Of a stretch of 64,000 nt of DNA, positions 9,184 to 17,735 are shown one piece after another. How positions within the stretch are numbered: the first letter of the stretch is position 1; each line of letters begins with the position of its first letter. The translations under genes were made by a program, and so were the position numbers. The notes under the pieces were generated by a model. That model did not search any database. It was not told the origin of the DNA and saw only the letters and a list, made by a program, of their open reading frames with translations. The stretch is from Caldilineaceae bacterium (GTDB lineage Bacteria; Chloroflexota; Anaerolineae; Caldilineales; Caldilineaceae). The stretch is from positions 141,075-205,074 of the forward strand of contig JALHQH010000018.1 of the NCBI GenBank assembly GCA_022842065.1, read 5' to 3'.

Positions 9184-9261
9184 GTATTCCCATCGACTTT
9201 CTACAATTTTTCAGAGAGCAATGATTTGGTGCATTGGTACTGTAGAGGGCGTGGCAAAATA

Positions 9262-9298
9262 GATAAGCGTTACGCACGGGCCTCGCGTAACGCTTATC
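9262..9298. terminator. intergenic hairpin, 14-bp perfect stem
   Basis: Arms 9262-9275 (GATAAGCGTTACGC) and 9285-9298 are perfect reverse complements with a 9-nt loop. It lies between two divergent genes, so it is not placed as a normal terminator. No T-run follows on either strand. It could be a regulator-binding dyad or a member of the palindrome-rich intergenic class seen throughout the window. Confidence 0.4.
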
Positions 9299-9380
9299 GA
9301 TAAAGCAATTATAGGCCCATTTTTGCAGATCGACAAAGCGGTAATTAGTGGGATTCCTTCCATTGGCCGGGTATCGAACT

Positions 9381-9408
9381 TAGACAATCCTACGCTGCTT
9401 GGTATAAT
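9381..9408 (+). promoter_or_regulatory. predicted sigma70-type promoter of the export operon
   Basis: TAGACA at 9381-9386 (one mismatch to TTGACA), a 16-nt spacer, and consensus TATAAT at 9403-9408. The predicted transcription start is near 9415, giving a leader of about 120 nt before the ABC permease gene at 9537. The region 9184-9380 holds a hairpin and no gene. Confidence 0.6.
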
Positions 9409-9536
9409 CCAGTAAACTACGTTATCAGCAACCCGTTAAGCACAGCCGATACAAGGTCGTAGGCAACGGTCTCTGGATCTGTCAACAAATTTTATCACGC
9501 TGTTAGTTCTAGCATTTTGAGTAAAGGGACTTATCC

Positions 9537-10784
9537 ATGAAGATCGGCCTCTACTTTTTGATGGCGCTTGATAGTATGGCACAACACAAGCTGCGGACAT
9601 TTTTAACGCTCCTTGGTTTGATTGTCGGGATCTCATCCGTTTTGATTATGACGGGCATCGGGCGTGGCTTTGCGCTGGGGGCCGAAGAAGATATAGCCAG
9701 TCTGCTACCGAATAAAATTACCGTCCGTCAAGGCTATAGCCCGGATACGCCCCCAGTGGCCTTGACCATGCGCGAAGTTGGTTTACTCGAAAGGATGATC
9801 GGTCAAGCCGCCTATACCGCAGTGGCACCACGGTTGCAACTGTGGGATCTCACCGTTAAAGGGGTTGACCCGGAAACGCAAGGGGTGATGGTAACCGCCA
9901 CCACAGCTGACTACCCCCAAGTGGCGAACCTCACCTTTGCCGAAGGGCGCTTTTTTCTGCCCAACGAGATGGACGAGAATCTTTTTGTGGCGGTTGTAAG
10001 TCAAAGTGTGCTTGACATCCTGATCCAGGCCGGCCAACAAGATCTCGCCGTGGTCAATATCGGCGACAAAACTTTCCGCATTGTTGGCGTGCTCCAGGCC
10101 GAATCAGGCCCCTTTTCGTTTGGGATGCCTGAGATCTATATTCCGATCAACTTGTTGGGACGCTACCTTTACAGCCAGAGCATGATGCTCGAAAATGGAT
10201 CACTGGTGGTCGAACAGATTGATATCCTGGCCCGCGATATGGCTGCATTGGAAACCGCCAAACGTGATGTTGAACGAATTTTGCGGCTTCGTTATGGCCT
10301 GCGGCCGGACCAGCTGAATAACTTTGAACTGTTTGTGGAAGCGCAGTTTCTTGAATTTGCGCAGGATTTTGCCCAAGGCTTTACCCTGGTCTTGGGTGGC
10401 ATTGGCGCGGTGGCACTGATTGTCGGCGGCATCGGCATTATGAACATCTTACTGGCAACAATCAGCGAACGCACGCGCGAGATCGGGCTGCGCAAGGCGA
10501 TCGGGGCCAGCAATCTGGATATTTTGATCCAATTTCTCATGGAAGCAGTGACCATCTGCTTGGTAGGCGGCATGTTAGGCGTCGCCTTTAGTTACGGGGT
10601 CGGTGCCATTATCACTTACTTTACCGGCGGCGAGAATTCGATGATCGCGCTGCGCGTTGTCATCGACCTCCGCTCTGTCCTCATTGCCGCGATCAGTAGC
10701 ACCGCCTGTGGCATTGTCTTCGGGCTCTATCCGGCCGTGCGCGCCATGCGCTTAAACCCAATTGAGGCGCTGCGCACCAGTTAG
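9537..10784 (+). CDS. MacB/FtsX-type ABC transporter permease
   Basis: 415 residues with the MacB-permease layout: an N-terminal membrane helix after a short cytoplasmic start (residues 15-45, HKLRTFLTLLGLIVGISSVL), a large extracytoplasmic MacB_PCD-like domain (about 50-270), then three helices of the FtsX domain. IGGIGIMNILLATISERTREIGLRKAIGA is the signature coupling region, which I cite by position (about residues 300-328). The ending PAVRAMRLNPIEALR is the family's C-terminal motif. Such permeases do not transport through a channel; they transmit mechanical force to a periplasmic adaptor. It forms an operon with the adaptor gene starting 39 bp downstream. The cognate ATPase is not encoded next to it or elsewhere in the window. 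Confidence 0.93.
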   Translation: MKIGLYFLMALDSMAQHKLRTFLTLLGLIVGISSVLIMTGIGRGFALGAEEDIASLLPNKITVRQGYSPDTPPVALTMREVGLLERMIGQAAYTAVAPRLQLWDLTVKGVDPETQGVMVTATTADYPQVANLTFAEGRFFLPNEMDENLFVAVVSQSVLDILIQAGQQDLAVVNIGDKTFRIVGVLQAESGPFSFGMPEIYIPINLLGRYLYSQSMMLENGSLVVEQIDILARDMAALETAKRDVERILRLRYGLRPDQLNNFELFVEAQFLEFAQDFAQGFTLVLGGIGAVALIVGGIGIMNILLATISERTREIGLRKAIGASNLDILIQFLMEAVTICLVGGMLGVAFSYGVGAIITYFTGGENSMIALRVVIDLRSVLIAAISSTACGIVFGLYPAVRAMRLNPIEALRTS

Positions 10785-10823
10785 CCTTCATCCCACTCAT
10801 CCCGCTTGATCGAAAGAAACATT

Positions 10824-12485
10824 ATGAAGAAATCGCAGAAAAAACGCCGCCGCTGGCTTTGGGTTTTAGTGCCCTTGCTTATACTCGGCGGCCTATATGC
10901 TGCCAACAGTCGCTTTGGTTGGATTGCGCTGCCCTGGCAAGTGGCCAGTGACCCGCTAGATTCGGCAGGGGCCATTGAGGGCGCGCCCCTCTTCGAGTTA
11001 TCTCCCGTGCAGCGCGCAGCGGACTTTATTCCCGATCTGACGGTGAGCGGTAAACTTGAATTTAGCACCGTGCAAGAGATCAAAGCGCCTTTTGATGAGA
11101 CGGTTACGGCCGTCTTTGTCGAAAATGGGGCCACCGTCCAGATGGGCGAAGGCCTGCTGGCCTTAGCCGTAGATACGGTGGGGGATGAGCTAAATAGTGC
11201 CTGGCTGGAACTGACCAAACAACGCCAGGCCCTGGCTGATCTGGTCAAGGCGGGCGGCACCACCGCGGTCATGGAAGCTAATGCAGCCTTATTGACCGCC
11301 CAAGAGGAGCTGGCAAAGCTGGAGGATGGCCCAACCGCCGCGGATGTGGGGAGCGCGCAACTCGCGATCAGCGAAGCGCAACTCGCCTACGATGAATTAT
11401 TAAAGCGCAATGATCCAAACTCGTCAACCGTGCGCCAAGCCCGGTTTGCCCTCAAACAGGCCGAGAACGAGGTGCAACGCGCCCAGACCGCGTACAATGC
11501 CGTGGCGTGGCGTGGCGATGTCGCGGCCTCGGCCGAGGCGGCCGCGCTACAGAGTGCAACCATTGCGCTTGAAAATGCCCAGAGTACCTATGACGATGCC
11601 GTCAAACCGCCCACTGATTTAGAGCTACAGAAGGCACAACTCGCGATTGCCCAAGCCCAAAACAGCTATAACAAACTCTTTGAACAAGCCACCCCGGCGC
11701 AAATCGAACAGGCCCGCGTCGCCGTCGCCAAAGCAGAGGATCAGGTAGCGGAAGCCGGCAAAGGCCCTTCCTCGCTCGCAATACAAGAAGCCGAGGCCCA
11801 AGTCGTAACGGCATTGCGCCGCGTCGAGAGCGTCCGCACCAAGTTGCGCAATGCCAGCAGTTTACAAGCGCCGCTCACCGGCCAGATCGTCAAGCGCAAT
11901 GTCCAAGTGGGTGATGTAGTGAAAGAGGGCGATGTGCTCGCTGTCATCGTCGACCCGACCGCCTTCAAGCTTACGCTGGGTGTGAGCGAACTCTTTATCC
12001 TGCGCATTCAACCGGAGATGGCCGTGCAGATTGTCCTCGACGTGTTGCCGGATCAGCCCCTAGCCGGCGCAGTGACCAGGATTGCGCCACCAGAGGTTCA
12101 GACCGATAGCAGCCAAAACAGCAATAGTAGCGGTGGCGGCGGACAACTGACCAGTTATAACGTCACCGTGGCCGTAACCGATAGTGGTGATATTGCCCAA
12201 CTGCGCGCCGGCATGAGCGCCCAGGTCACCTTTGTCGGCTCGAACCAGTTACCCCCCGATAGCTGGCTGGTGCCCACCAATGGCCTCGAAATGCAAGGGG
12301 AAGGCGTCGGGGTTGTCCAACTTATGCGTGGGGAAAGCCCGACCCCCCTCACGGTCGAGGTGACCGACCAGACCCAAGGGGAGTGGACGGTGGTGCGCTC
12401 GACTGATTTACAGGATGGTGATATGGTGGTCGGTAGCACGGCGACCTTTCTTGATAGTGGATTCCCAGGAGCCTTTGGCCCATGA
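10824..12485 (+). CDS. HlyD/MacA-like efflux adaptor (membrane fusion protein)
   Basis: 553 residues. A basic N-terminus (KKSQKKRRRW) and one helix (about 10-30) anchor it. It continues with the first half of a lipoyl-like hairpin domain (LTVSGKLEFSTVQEIKAP), a long Ala/Glu/Gln-rich coiled-coil region (about 110-350) with repeated segments such as LQKAQLAIAQAQNSYN, then the second lipoyl half (LQAPLTGQIVKRNVQVGDVV) and beta-barrel domains. A Ser/Gly-rich loop (QNSNSSGGGG) interrupts the C-terminal barrel. The coiled coil is longer than in typical MacA and looks internally duplicated. I use the ATG at 10824 rather than the in-frame TTG at 10806. The gene overlaps the next by 4 bp (ATGA). Confidence 0.88.
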   Translation: MKKSQKKRRRWLWVLVPLLILGGLYAANSRFGWIALPWQVASDPLDSAGAIEGAPLFELSPVQRAADFIPDLTVSGKLEFSTVQEIKAPFDETVTAVFVENGATVQMGEGLLALAVDTVGDELNSAWLELTKQRQALADLVKAGGTTAVMEANAALLTAQEELAKLEDGPTAADVGSAQLAISEAQLAYDELLKRNDPNSSTVRQARFALKQAENEVQRAQTAYNAVAWRGDVAASAEAAALQSATIALENAQSTYDDAVKPPTDLELQKAQLAIAQAQNSYNKLFEQATPAQIEQARVAVAKAEDQVAEAGKGPSSLAIQEAEAQVVTALRRVESVRTKLRNASSLQAPLTGQIVKRNVQVGDVVKEGDVLAVIVDPTAFKLTLGVSELFILRIQPEMAVQIVLDVLPDQPLAGAVTRIAPPEVQTDSSQNSNSSGGGGQLTSYNVTVAVTDSGDIAQLRAGMSAQVTFVGSNQLPPDSWLVPTNGLEMQGEGVGVVQLMRGESPTPLTVEVTDQTQGEWTVVRSTDLQDGDMVVGSTATFLDSGFPGAFGP

Positions 12486-14272
12486 ACAACTTTCGACTGC
12501 ACGCCCGTTACGCACATGGCCATGCGTGGCTAGCACTGCTTTGTTTGCTCTTGCTTGGTCTTTATCTGCCGGCGCGCCCGCTGTTGGCGCAAACCGCCAC
12601 CCAAACCATCGACCAAATCGCAGTCGTTAGTGCGCAGGGGGCGACCCTCATCCCCGAAGCAGGCACGCTGCCGCTGACATTGGAAGCCGGTGCACTTTTG
12701 GTGGTGAAGGGGCGCAGCCAAGATGCGCTGCTCCTCTATGTACAGACGGAAGCACGCCAGCGCGGTTGGATTGCCACCGAAGCACTGCTGGTGGTCAATG
12801 TGGCCGCATTGCCTGTGATCACCGAAGTGACGGCCAATGCAGATCCCCTGGCCGCCGCAAGTGTAAATCCAGCCACCGCCCCCATGACCACAACCCAGCC
12901 GATCACCCTGACCACCTTGCGCCCCACAGCGATCAGTTCGACACCACCAGCTACGCGAGATACCACAGTGACGGCGCTTGTTACGCTGCAAGAGGGGCGT
13001 CTGAACTTGCGGGGTGGGCCAGGCACGGCCTATCCCATCATTGACAAAGCAGCTAGCAACAGCCAGTGGCTCGTCACCGGCCGGGATCAGGCCGGTGACT
13101 GGCTACAACTCCAGCCGTTGACCGGTGGCAGTGCGCGCTGGGCCGCGGCCACTTATTTGCAAGTAAGCGGTGATAGCGCCGCACTGGCGGTCATCAGCGT
13201 CGCACCACCACCGGAGCCGGTAGCCACAGCTCGCGTGCTAGTGCCAACCCCCGCCCCCAACAGCACGCCCTCGCCAGCGGCAGCTCCCCCACTCTCCACC
13301 GCCGGCCAGAGCGGCCTCACGGGCGTGCTAGTCTTTGTCGATCGGATCGGCGGCACCATCTATCGTTATGACCTTAGCCAGGATCGCCTGACCAGCCTGA
13401 CGGGCGGCATCGACCCAGCCATCAGCCCAGATGGGCGTCGCATCGCCTTTACGCGCGACGGTGGTGATGGCGGACTGTATGTCATGAATAGCGATGGGTC
13501 AGGCGCACAACGGATCTACAACGATCATCCCTTTCTGCGTGCCCCCAGTTGGAGCCCGGATGGACGCTGGATCGTCTTCAGCCGGACCAATGGCTACGAT
13601 GATTGTCGCATTCTACGGGGTAGCGTCTGCCTGCCTGACGATACGATTCTCGAATCACTACCCGAAGAGTTACAGGGTGAGATGGAAGTAAATAAATTGG
13701 TAAAGGATCTGCCCAACCAGCGCGCTTACCACACCTCGTTAGCGCGCATTGGGCCGGATGGAACGGGGTACCGCGATATTCCCGCCATTGATTATGCCGC
13801 TGCGCCTGACTGGAACAGTGGCGGCATCGTCTATCAATCCACGGCCGGCATCCAACGCACCGCCGATGAGAGCGATGTACGTAGTGTTGAAATCGCCAAC
13901 GATCCGCTCGTCGGCTATTTTCATGACCCCGATTGGCAGCCAGGCGGGGGCCGGATCGCCTTCCACCGTAAACAAGGTAGCCATTGGCAGATCTACATCG
14001 TCAATCCCGATGGTTCTGGATTGGCGGCCCTGACCCGGCCTGTCACCGCGCTGGTCGATGAACTGCCCAGCAACGTTGCCCCGGCCTGGAGTCCCGATGG
14101 CCAACAGATCATTTATGTCAGCAACCGCAACTCAATTGAATCGGCTGGGGCCTGGCATTTTTGGGTGATGAATGCAGACGGCAGCGGACAACGCCAGCTC
14201 CCCATCGATATCGTGCTCGATTACAGCTTTGCGTCGGAGCAGATGGTGAGTTGGGGGCCGGCAGCGCAATAG
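12482..14272 (+). CDS. secreted protein with SH3-like domains and a TolB/WD40-like propeller
   Basis: 596 residues with a Sec signal peptide (hydrophobic core about 17-34, cleavage near LLAQTA). Two bacterial SH3-like domains follow: one around residues 40-105 ending RGWIATEALLVV, and a clear SH3b at about 165-225 (GRLNLRGGPGTAYPIIDKAA). A Thr/Pro-rich linker leads to a TolB-type beta-propeller with repeated motifs AISPDGRRIAFTRDG, APSWSPDGRWIVFSR, PDWQPGGGRIAFHR and PAWSPDGQQIIYVS, and the recurring LYVMNSDGSG-type strand. It overlaps the adaptor gene by 4 bp, so it is translationally coupled and may be an extracytoplasmic partner or cargo of that exporter. The propeller call is firm; the function is unknown. 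Confidence 0.85.
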   Translation: MNNFRLHARYAHGHAWLALLCLLLLGLYLPARPLLAQTATQTIDQIAVVSAQGATLIPEAGTLPLTLEAGALLVVKGRSQDALLLYVQTEARQRGWIATEALLVVNVAALPVITEVTANADPLAAASVNPATAPMTTTQPITLTTLRPTAISSTPPATRDTTVTALVTLQEGRLNLRGGPGTAYPIIDKAASNSQWLVTGRDQAGDWLQLQPLTGGSARWAAATYLQVSGDSAALAVISVAPPPEPVATARVLVPTPAPNSTPSPAAAPPLSTAGQSGLTGVLVFVDRIGGTIYRYDLSQDRLTSLTGGIDPAISPDGRRIAFTRDGGDGGLYVMNSDGSGAQRIYNDHPFLRAPSWSPDGRWIVFSRTNGYDDCRILRGSVCLPDDTILESLPEELQGEMEVNKLVKDLPNQRAYHTSLARIGPDGTGYRDIPAIDYAAAPDWNSGGIVYQSTAGIQRTADESDVRSVEIANDPLVGYFHDPDWQPGGGRIAFHRKQGSHWQIYIVNPDGSGLAALTRPVTALVDELPSNVAPAWSPDGQQIIYVSNRNSIESAGAWHFWVMNADGSGQRQLPIDIVLDYSFASEQMVSWGPAAQ

Positions 14273-14280
14273 GGTAGGGT

Positions 14281-14389
14281 GGCAAGGGGGCAAGGTTGCA
14301 GAGGGGCAGAGGGGCAAAGTTGCAGGGTTGCAAGATTGCAGAGGTGTAACCCTGTAACCCTGCCCCCTTGCCCCTTGCAACTCTGCCCA
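14281..14389. repeat. low-complexity quasi-palindrome of TTGCA/GGGGCA units
   Basis: The left half is G-rich with repeated GGGGCA and GGTTGCA-like units. The right half (from about 14343) is its C-rich counterpart with CCCTGCCCCC and TTGCAACTCTGCCC, so the whole can fold on itself. The 13-mer GCAAAGTTGCAGG at 14314-14326 recurs inverted at 34928-34940. It sits directly after the exporter operon's stop codon and may serve as a transcription end. Confidence 0.6.
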
Positions 14390-14414
14390 ATTAAACGCAA
14401 ACACAATGCTATTG

Positions 14415-14442
14415 TTGGCATTTTCACAAAGTGTGGTATACT
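14415..14442 (+). promoter_or_regulatory. predicted promoter for the DEAD-box helicase leader
   Basis: TTGGCA at 14415-14420, a 16-nt spacer, TATACT at 14437-14442. Transcription would start near 14449. The string GGTATACTATTAA around the -10 recurs at 22027-22039 before the diguanylate cyclase. Confidence 0.5.
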
Positions 14443-14448
14443 ATTAAA

Positions 14449-14775
14449 AGTATAGTGTAATGCTGCGCAATCTGGCCCGCAGGATCTATTGTAGATCCGG
14501 ATTGCCACTGAGAAGTTACCATGAGAAATCAGTTGTTAAAATGGTTATAAGCAATTGACTGTGAGAAATTGACTGTGGGAACAGGGTAATTCTCGCACAA
14601 CAGCGTTTATCATATACTCAATTATTGGATTCCACTGGTTGCTCGACCCTATCGGTCGGGCATTTTGTTGCAACAGGCCGGCTCACACTTGCGGACGAGT
14701 CAACTGTTGATCAACAACAGGGGCACCGCCTGAAAAGGCGGTGCATTGAACCTTTGTCACGCAAGTAGGAGCAAA
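14449..14775 (+). promoter_or_regulatory. long structured 5' leader of the DEAD-box helicase mRNA
   Basis: About 325 nt without a credible gene. A 5-bp stem (CGACC/GGTCG) with closing GTTGC/GCAAC lies at 14638-14673 and is followed by a T-rich CATTTTGTT, resembling an attenuator. A 12-nt palindrome TGTTGATCAACA sits at 14705-14716. A perfect 8-bp GC-rich hairpin (GCACCGCC/GGCGGTGC, loop TGAAAA) spans 14723-14744, 22 bases before the AGGAG ribosome site. Long structured leaders are common for cold-induced RNA helicases, so temperature- or helicase-dependent control is a reasonable inference. Confidence 0.5.
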
Positions 14776-16509
14776 ATGAATAACGAATTTAGTAAGTTAC
14801 AGTTGCACGAGCAACTGATACAAGCCGTCGCGTCACTCGGCTATATCGAGCCGACGTTGATTCAGACGCAAGTGATCCCGCTCTTTTTAGCGGGTCATGA
14901 TGTGATTGGCCAGGCGCAAACAGGGACCGGCAAAACCGCCGCCTTTGCGCTGCCACTGCTGCACAAGCTGGCCGAACAGCGCAGTGCAGAGGGGACAGAG
15001 AAACGTGATCCACGCAGCAAGCGCCCCGTACAGAGCCTAATTTTGGCCCCCACACGCGAGTTAGCCCTGCAGGTTGCCCAAGCGATTACCGACTATAGTC
15101 GTTACCTCGATGTAGCGGTGTTGGCCGTCTATGGCGGTCAGGCCTATGATCGCCAGATTCGTCAGTTGAAACAAGGCGTCGATGTTGTGGTTGGTACCCC
15201 AGGCCGGCTGCTTGACCTGATGGCCCGCAAGGTCCTCGATCTGAGCACAGTACAAAATGTGGTGCTGGATGAAGCCGATGAGATGCTGAGCATGGGCTTT
15301 ATTGACGACATTGAAGCGATCCTCGATGCCACACCAGCCGCCCGCCAGACAGCACTCTTCTCGGCCACCCTGCCGCCGGAGATTCGGCGGCTCGCCGGTC
15401 GCTATTTGCGCGATCCACAGTCGATCAAGGTGCAGAATAAACAGCTAACGGTCGCCGCGATTGAGCAGCGCTATTATCTGGTTAACGAAAGTGATAAACT
15501 AGCCGCACTGACCCGTCTCTTTGAAGTAGAAGAGATTACCCGTGGCCTCATCTTTGTGCGCACCCGTGTTAGCGCCGGTGAACTGGCCAATGAGTTGACG
15601 GTCCGCGGCTTCCCGGCCGAGGCGATTCATGGTGATCTGAGCCAGGATGCCCGTGAAGGGGTCTTAAACCGCTTCCGCCAGGATCAGCTCAAAGTGTTGG
15701 TGGCCACCGATGTCGCGGCCCGTGGGCTTGACATTGATGACATTTCGCATGTCTTCAATTTTGATCTGCCGCTGGATCCGGAAGTTTATGTCCACCGCGT
15801 GGGCCGTACCGGTCGCGCCGGCAAAACCGGAGTCGCCGTGTCGCTGATCAACCCCAAAGAAGAGTGGCGGCTGCGCAAGATTGAAACCTATACCAAGCAG
15901 AAGGTAACCCCCTTTACGCTGCCCACGGTCGAAGAGATTCAGAACCGCCGAGAAGCACAATTGCTAGGGCAGATGGAGATCTGGCTGCGGCGCGGTCGTT
16001 ACCAGCGCGAGCGCGAACTCGTCACCGCGTTGATCGAAGCGGGCCACGAACCATGGGAAATTGCGGCGGCAGCCCTCAAGGTTGCCCGCGGGGAAGAAAA
16101 GCAACGGCCGATTGCGGCGATTAGTGAAGTGCAACCGTTGCGCGAACCCCGCAGCGGACGCGATAACCAACGCGCATCCCATCGTGGCGATCGTGACGGT
16201 GGTCGCGACGGGCGTGACGGCGGTCGTGATGGTCGCCCCAGCCGTGATCGCCAAGCCGGTCACGCTTCGCACGAAGCGGGCATGGTACGCCTCTCCCTGA
16301 ACGCTGGTAAGGCGCACGGTGTGCGCCCCAATGACGTCGTCGGGACGATTGCCTACCACGCTAACATTCCCGGCAAGACGATTGGTGCGATCCGCATTCA
16401 GGAGCAACATACCCTGGTCGATGTGCCGCAGGAGTTCGTACAGCAGGTGCTGGCCAAGACCAATAACTACCGCATCCGCCAGCATGTGGTAACGGTGGAA
16501 CGGGCATAA
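14776..16509 (+). CDS. DEAD-box ATP-dependent RNA helicase with RD-rich linker and DbpA-like RNA-binding domain
   Basis: 577 residues of the CshA/DeaD type. In order: a Q-motif region (GYIEPTLIQTQ, 22-32), Walker A AQTGTGKT (47-54), PTRELALQV, TPGRLLDL, DEAD (165-168), SAT, the helicase C domain with RTRVSAGELANEL, ATDVAARGLDI and HRVGRTGRAGK. Next comes a helical dimerisation region, then a linker rich in Arg, Asp and Gly repeats (about 455-495), and a C-terminal DbpA-type RNA-binding fold (MVRLSLNAGKAHGVRPNDVV). These helicases unwind structured RNA in ribosome assembly and cold adaptation. The start at 14776 has AGGAG five bases upstream; an upstream TTG is unlikely. It converges on the RNA methyltransferase. 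Confidence 0.95.
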   Translation: MNNEFSKLQLHEQLIQAVASLGYIEPTLIQTQVIPLFLAGHDVIGQAQTGTGKTAAFALPLLHKLAEQRSAEGTEKRDPRSKRPVQSLILAPTRELALQVAQAITDYSRYLDVAVLAVYGGQAYDRQIRQLKQGVDVVVGTPGRLLDLMARKVLDLSTVQNVVLDEADEMLSMGFIDDIEAILDATPAARQTALFSATLPPEIRRLAGRYLRDPQSIKVQNKQLTVAAIEQRYYLVNESDKLAALTRLFEVEEITRGLIFVRTRVSAGELANELTVRGFPAEAIHGDLSQDAREGVLNRFRQDQLKVLVATDVAARGLDIDDISHVFNFDLPLDPEVYVHRVGRTGRAGKTGVAVSLINPKEEWRLRKIETYTKQKVTPFTLPTVEEIQNRREAQLLGQMEIWLRRGRYQRERELVTALIEAGHEPWEIAAAALKVARGEEKQRPIAAISEVQPLREPRSGRDNQRASHRGDRDGGRDGRDGGRDGRPSRDRQAGHASHEAGMVRLSLNAGKAHGVRPNDVVGTIAYHANIPGKTIGAIRIQEQHTLVDVPQEFVQQVLAKTNNYRIRQHVVTVERA

Positions 16510-16520
16510 GGGGTTAATCA

Positions 16521-16559
16521 TTAATGAGAAACAATTAATGATTAATTGTTTCTCATTAA
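16521..16559. repeat. 18-bp perfect AT-rich palindrome
   Basis: Arms 16521-16538 and 16542-16559 pair perfectly around the 3-nt loop TGA. It lies 12 bp after the helicase stop, between convergent genes. AT-rich stems without a T-run are poor intrinsic terminators, so its role is uncertain. Confidence 0.6.
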
Positions 16560-16562
16560 ACC

Positions 16563-16636
16563 GCCCGGTGAAGCAGATAGTGTTATAAACAATTGCCCGG
16601 CGAGGTTGGTGCGAGCCAATTTCACCGGGCAATTTT
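16563..16636. terminator. GC-rich alternative hairpins ending in a T-run
   Basis: The right arm CCGGGCAATT at 16625-16634 pairs perfectly with AATTGCCCGG at 16591-16600 and is followed by TT, giving a terminator-like structure for the helicase. Its left part, TTCACCGGGC at 16621-16630, can instead pair perfectly with GCCCGGTGAA at 16563-16572. The two 10-bp foldings are mutually exclusive. The arm overlaps the stop codon of the convergent methyltransferase gene. Confidence 0.6.
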
Positions 16637-17347
16637 GCGTGCGATGGCGGCCAACAGGGCGCTTTCCTCGGTGGTTAACTCGGCACGGTAAGCAATCTGG
16701 CGGAGGGTACGCATGACAAGCGCGGGGTTGTATTTGAAGAAGTCAATGGCGTTGAGTGCGGCCTCGCTCGCCTGGAAAAGTTGCTCAAGCTCATTTTGTT
16801 GGGCCAGCGGCACGGCAGGTGGTGGCGCAGCGGCGACACCAATGGTTGCCATCCGCACTTCGTAAAGCAGTAACAGCACCGATTGGGCTAGATTGAGCGC
16901 CGGATAGGCTGGATTGCTGGGCAAGGTCGCGATCAGGTGGCAGCGGTCGAGCGCGTGATGATCCAGCCCATCCGCCTCCTCGCCAAAGAGCAGGGCAATT
17001 TTTCCTTGCGCGCTGCGTGCGACCAGTTCACTGGCCAGCGTGCGCACATCCTGGGTCTGGGGCCGCTTGCGGTGGGCGAGCGCCGCCGTTCCCACCACAT
17101 AAACCATCTCTGCTAATGCGGCATCCAGATCAGGATAGATCCGCATGGCGGCAACCAGATCATCACAGCGATGGGCAACGCGCAGCAGATCGACCCGTTC
17201 AAAGGGTTCCGGTTGCACCAAACGCAGGTCGCTGATCCCCATGTTTTTCATGGCCCGGATCACAGCACCGACATTGATTGCATCCTGCGGTCGATGGAGT
17301 ATCACCACAATGGCGGCAAGCGGGTTGAAAGGGATTGCTTCGGTCAA
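16622..17347 (-). CDS. SPOUT (TrmH/TrmJ-like) RNA 2'-O-methyltransferase
   Basis: 241 residues. Motif 1 is near the start: VVILHRPQDAINVGAVIRAM at about 14-33, with the conserved Asn and Arg. Motif 2, IALLFGEEADGLDHHALD, sits at about 123-140; motif 3, ATLPSNPAYPALNLAQSV, at about 147-164. Together they form the knotted SAM-binding site of the SPOUT class. The C-terminal helical region (residues 185-241) is of the size found in TrmJ, which modifies position 32 of tRNAs, but other TrmH-family targets cannot be excluded. The start is a TTG with AAGGA nine bases upstream; no ATG lies at a sensible position. Confidence 0.88.
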   Translation of the reverse strand: MTEAIPFNPLAAIVVILHRPQDAINVGAVIRAMKNMGISDLRLVQPEPFERVDLLRVAHRCDDLVAAMRIYPDLDAALAEMVYVVGTAALAHRKRPQTQDVRTLASELVARSAQGKIALLFGEEADGLDHHALDRCHLIATLPSNPAYPALNLAQSVLLLLYEVRMATIGVAAAPPPAVPLAQQNELEQLFQASEAALNAIDFFKYNPALVMRTLRQIAYRAELTTEESALLAAIARKIAR

Positions 17348-17735
17348 CGATTACTTTCCTTCGCGTGAATTGTCGATGATGACGAACCGCGATGTATCAT
17401 ACCACAGCTGTACGGATGTGTGTAGCGTAGTAAGCAACGGGATGTATCTCACTTTTGGTGGGCAACGTTCGGCAGATCAGGTGACAGTCACCAGCCGGCC
17501 CCTTGGCCAAGGATGCGTCCAACTGCAACTGCATGTAAGCCATCTTGAGGGCAGGTATGGTAGAATAGCACCTCACTGCACTTTGTGTAGCCGGATTGGC
17601 GCATGCGTCCAGGCTTAGCAGCCCCAGCTCAGGGGTTACACAAGGGCGTTGCAGCGATCGACTAAATGATTGTTGCCGAATTACGGCGTATTTATTGACA
17701 AACCGCAAGTATTTGAACGGGAGTAGCCAAAACAT
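17348..17735. other. gene-free stretch between divergent genes
   Basis: 388 bp. It contains the small dyad GGTGAC-A-GTCACC at 17480-17492, part of the 13-mer CAGGTGACAGTCA (17478-17490) that recurs after miaB at 46603-46615. TATGAT on the minus strand near 17400 could be a -10 for the methyltransferase gene. I see no convincing riboswitch or promoter for the exchanger. Confidence 0.45.

Noticed and set aside
14118..14508. Several 90-codon minus-strand frames over the G-rich quasi-palindrome
   Set aside because: Translations are low-complexity repeats of Leu/Pro/Cys caused by the nucleotide repeat.
14746..14775. Earlier TTG start for the DEAD-box helicase
   Set aside because: It would place the start next to the GC-rich hairpin and upstream of the good AGGAG site; family N-termini begin at the later ATG.
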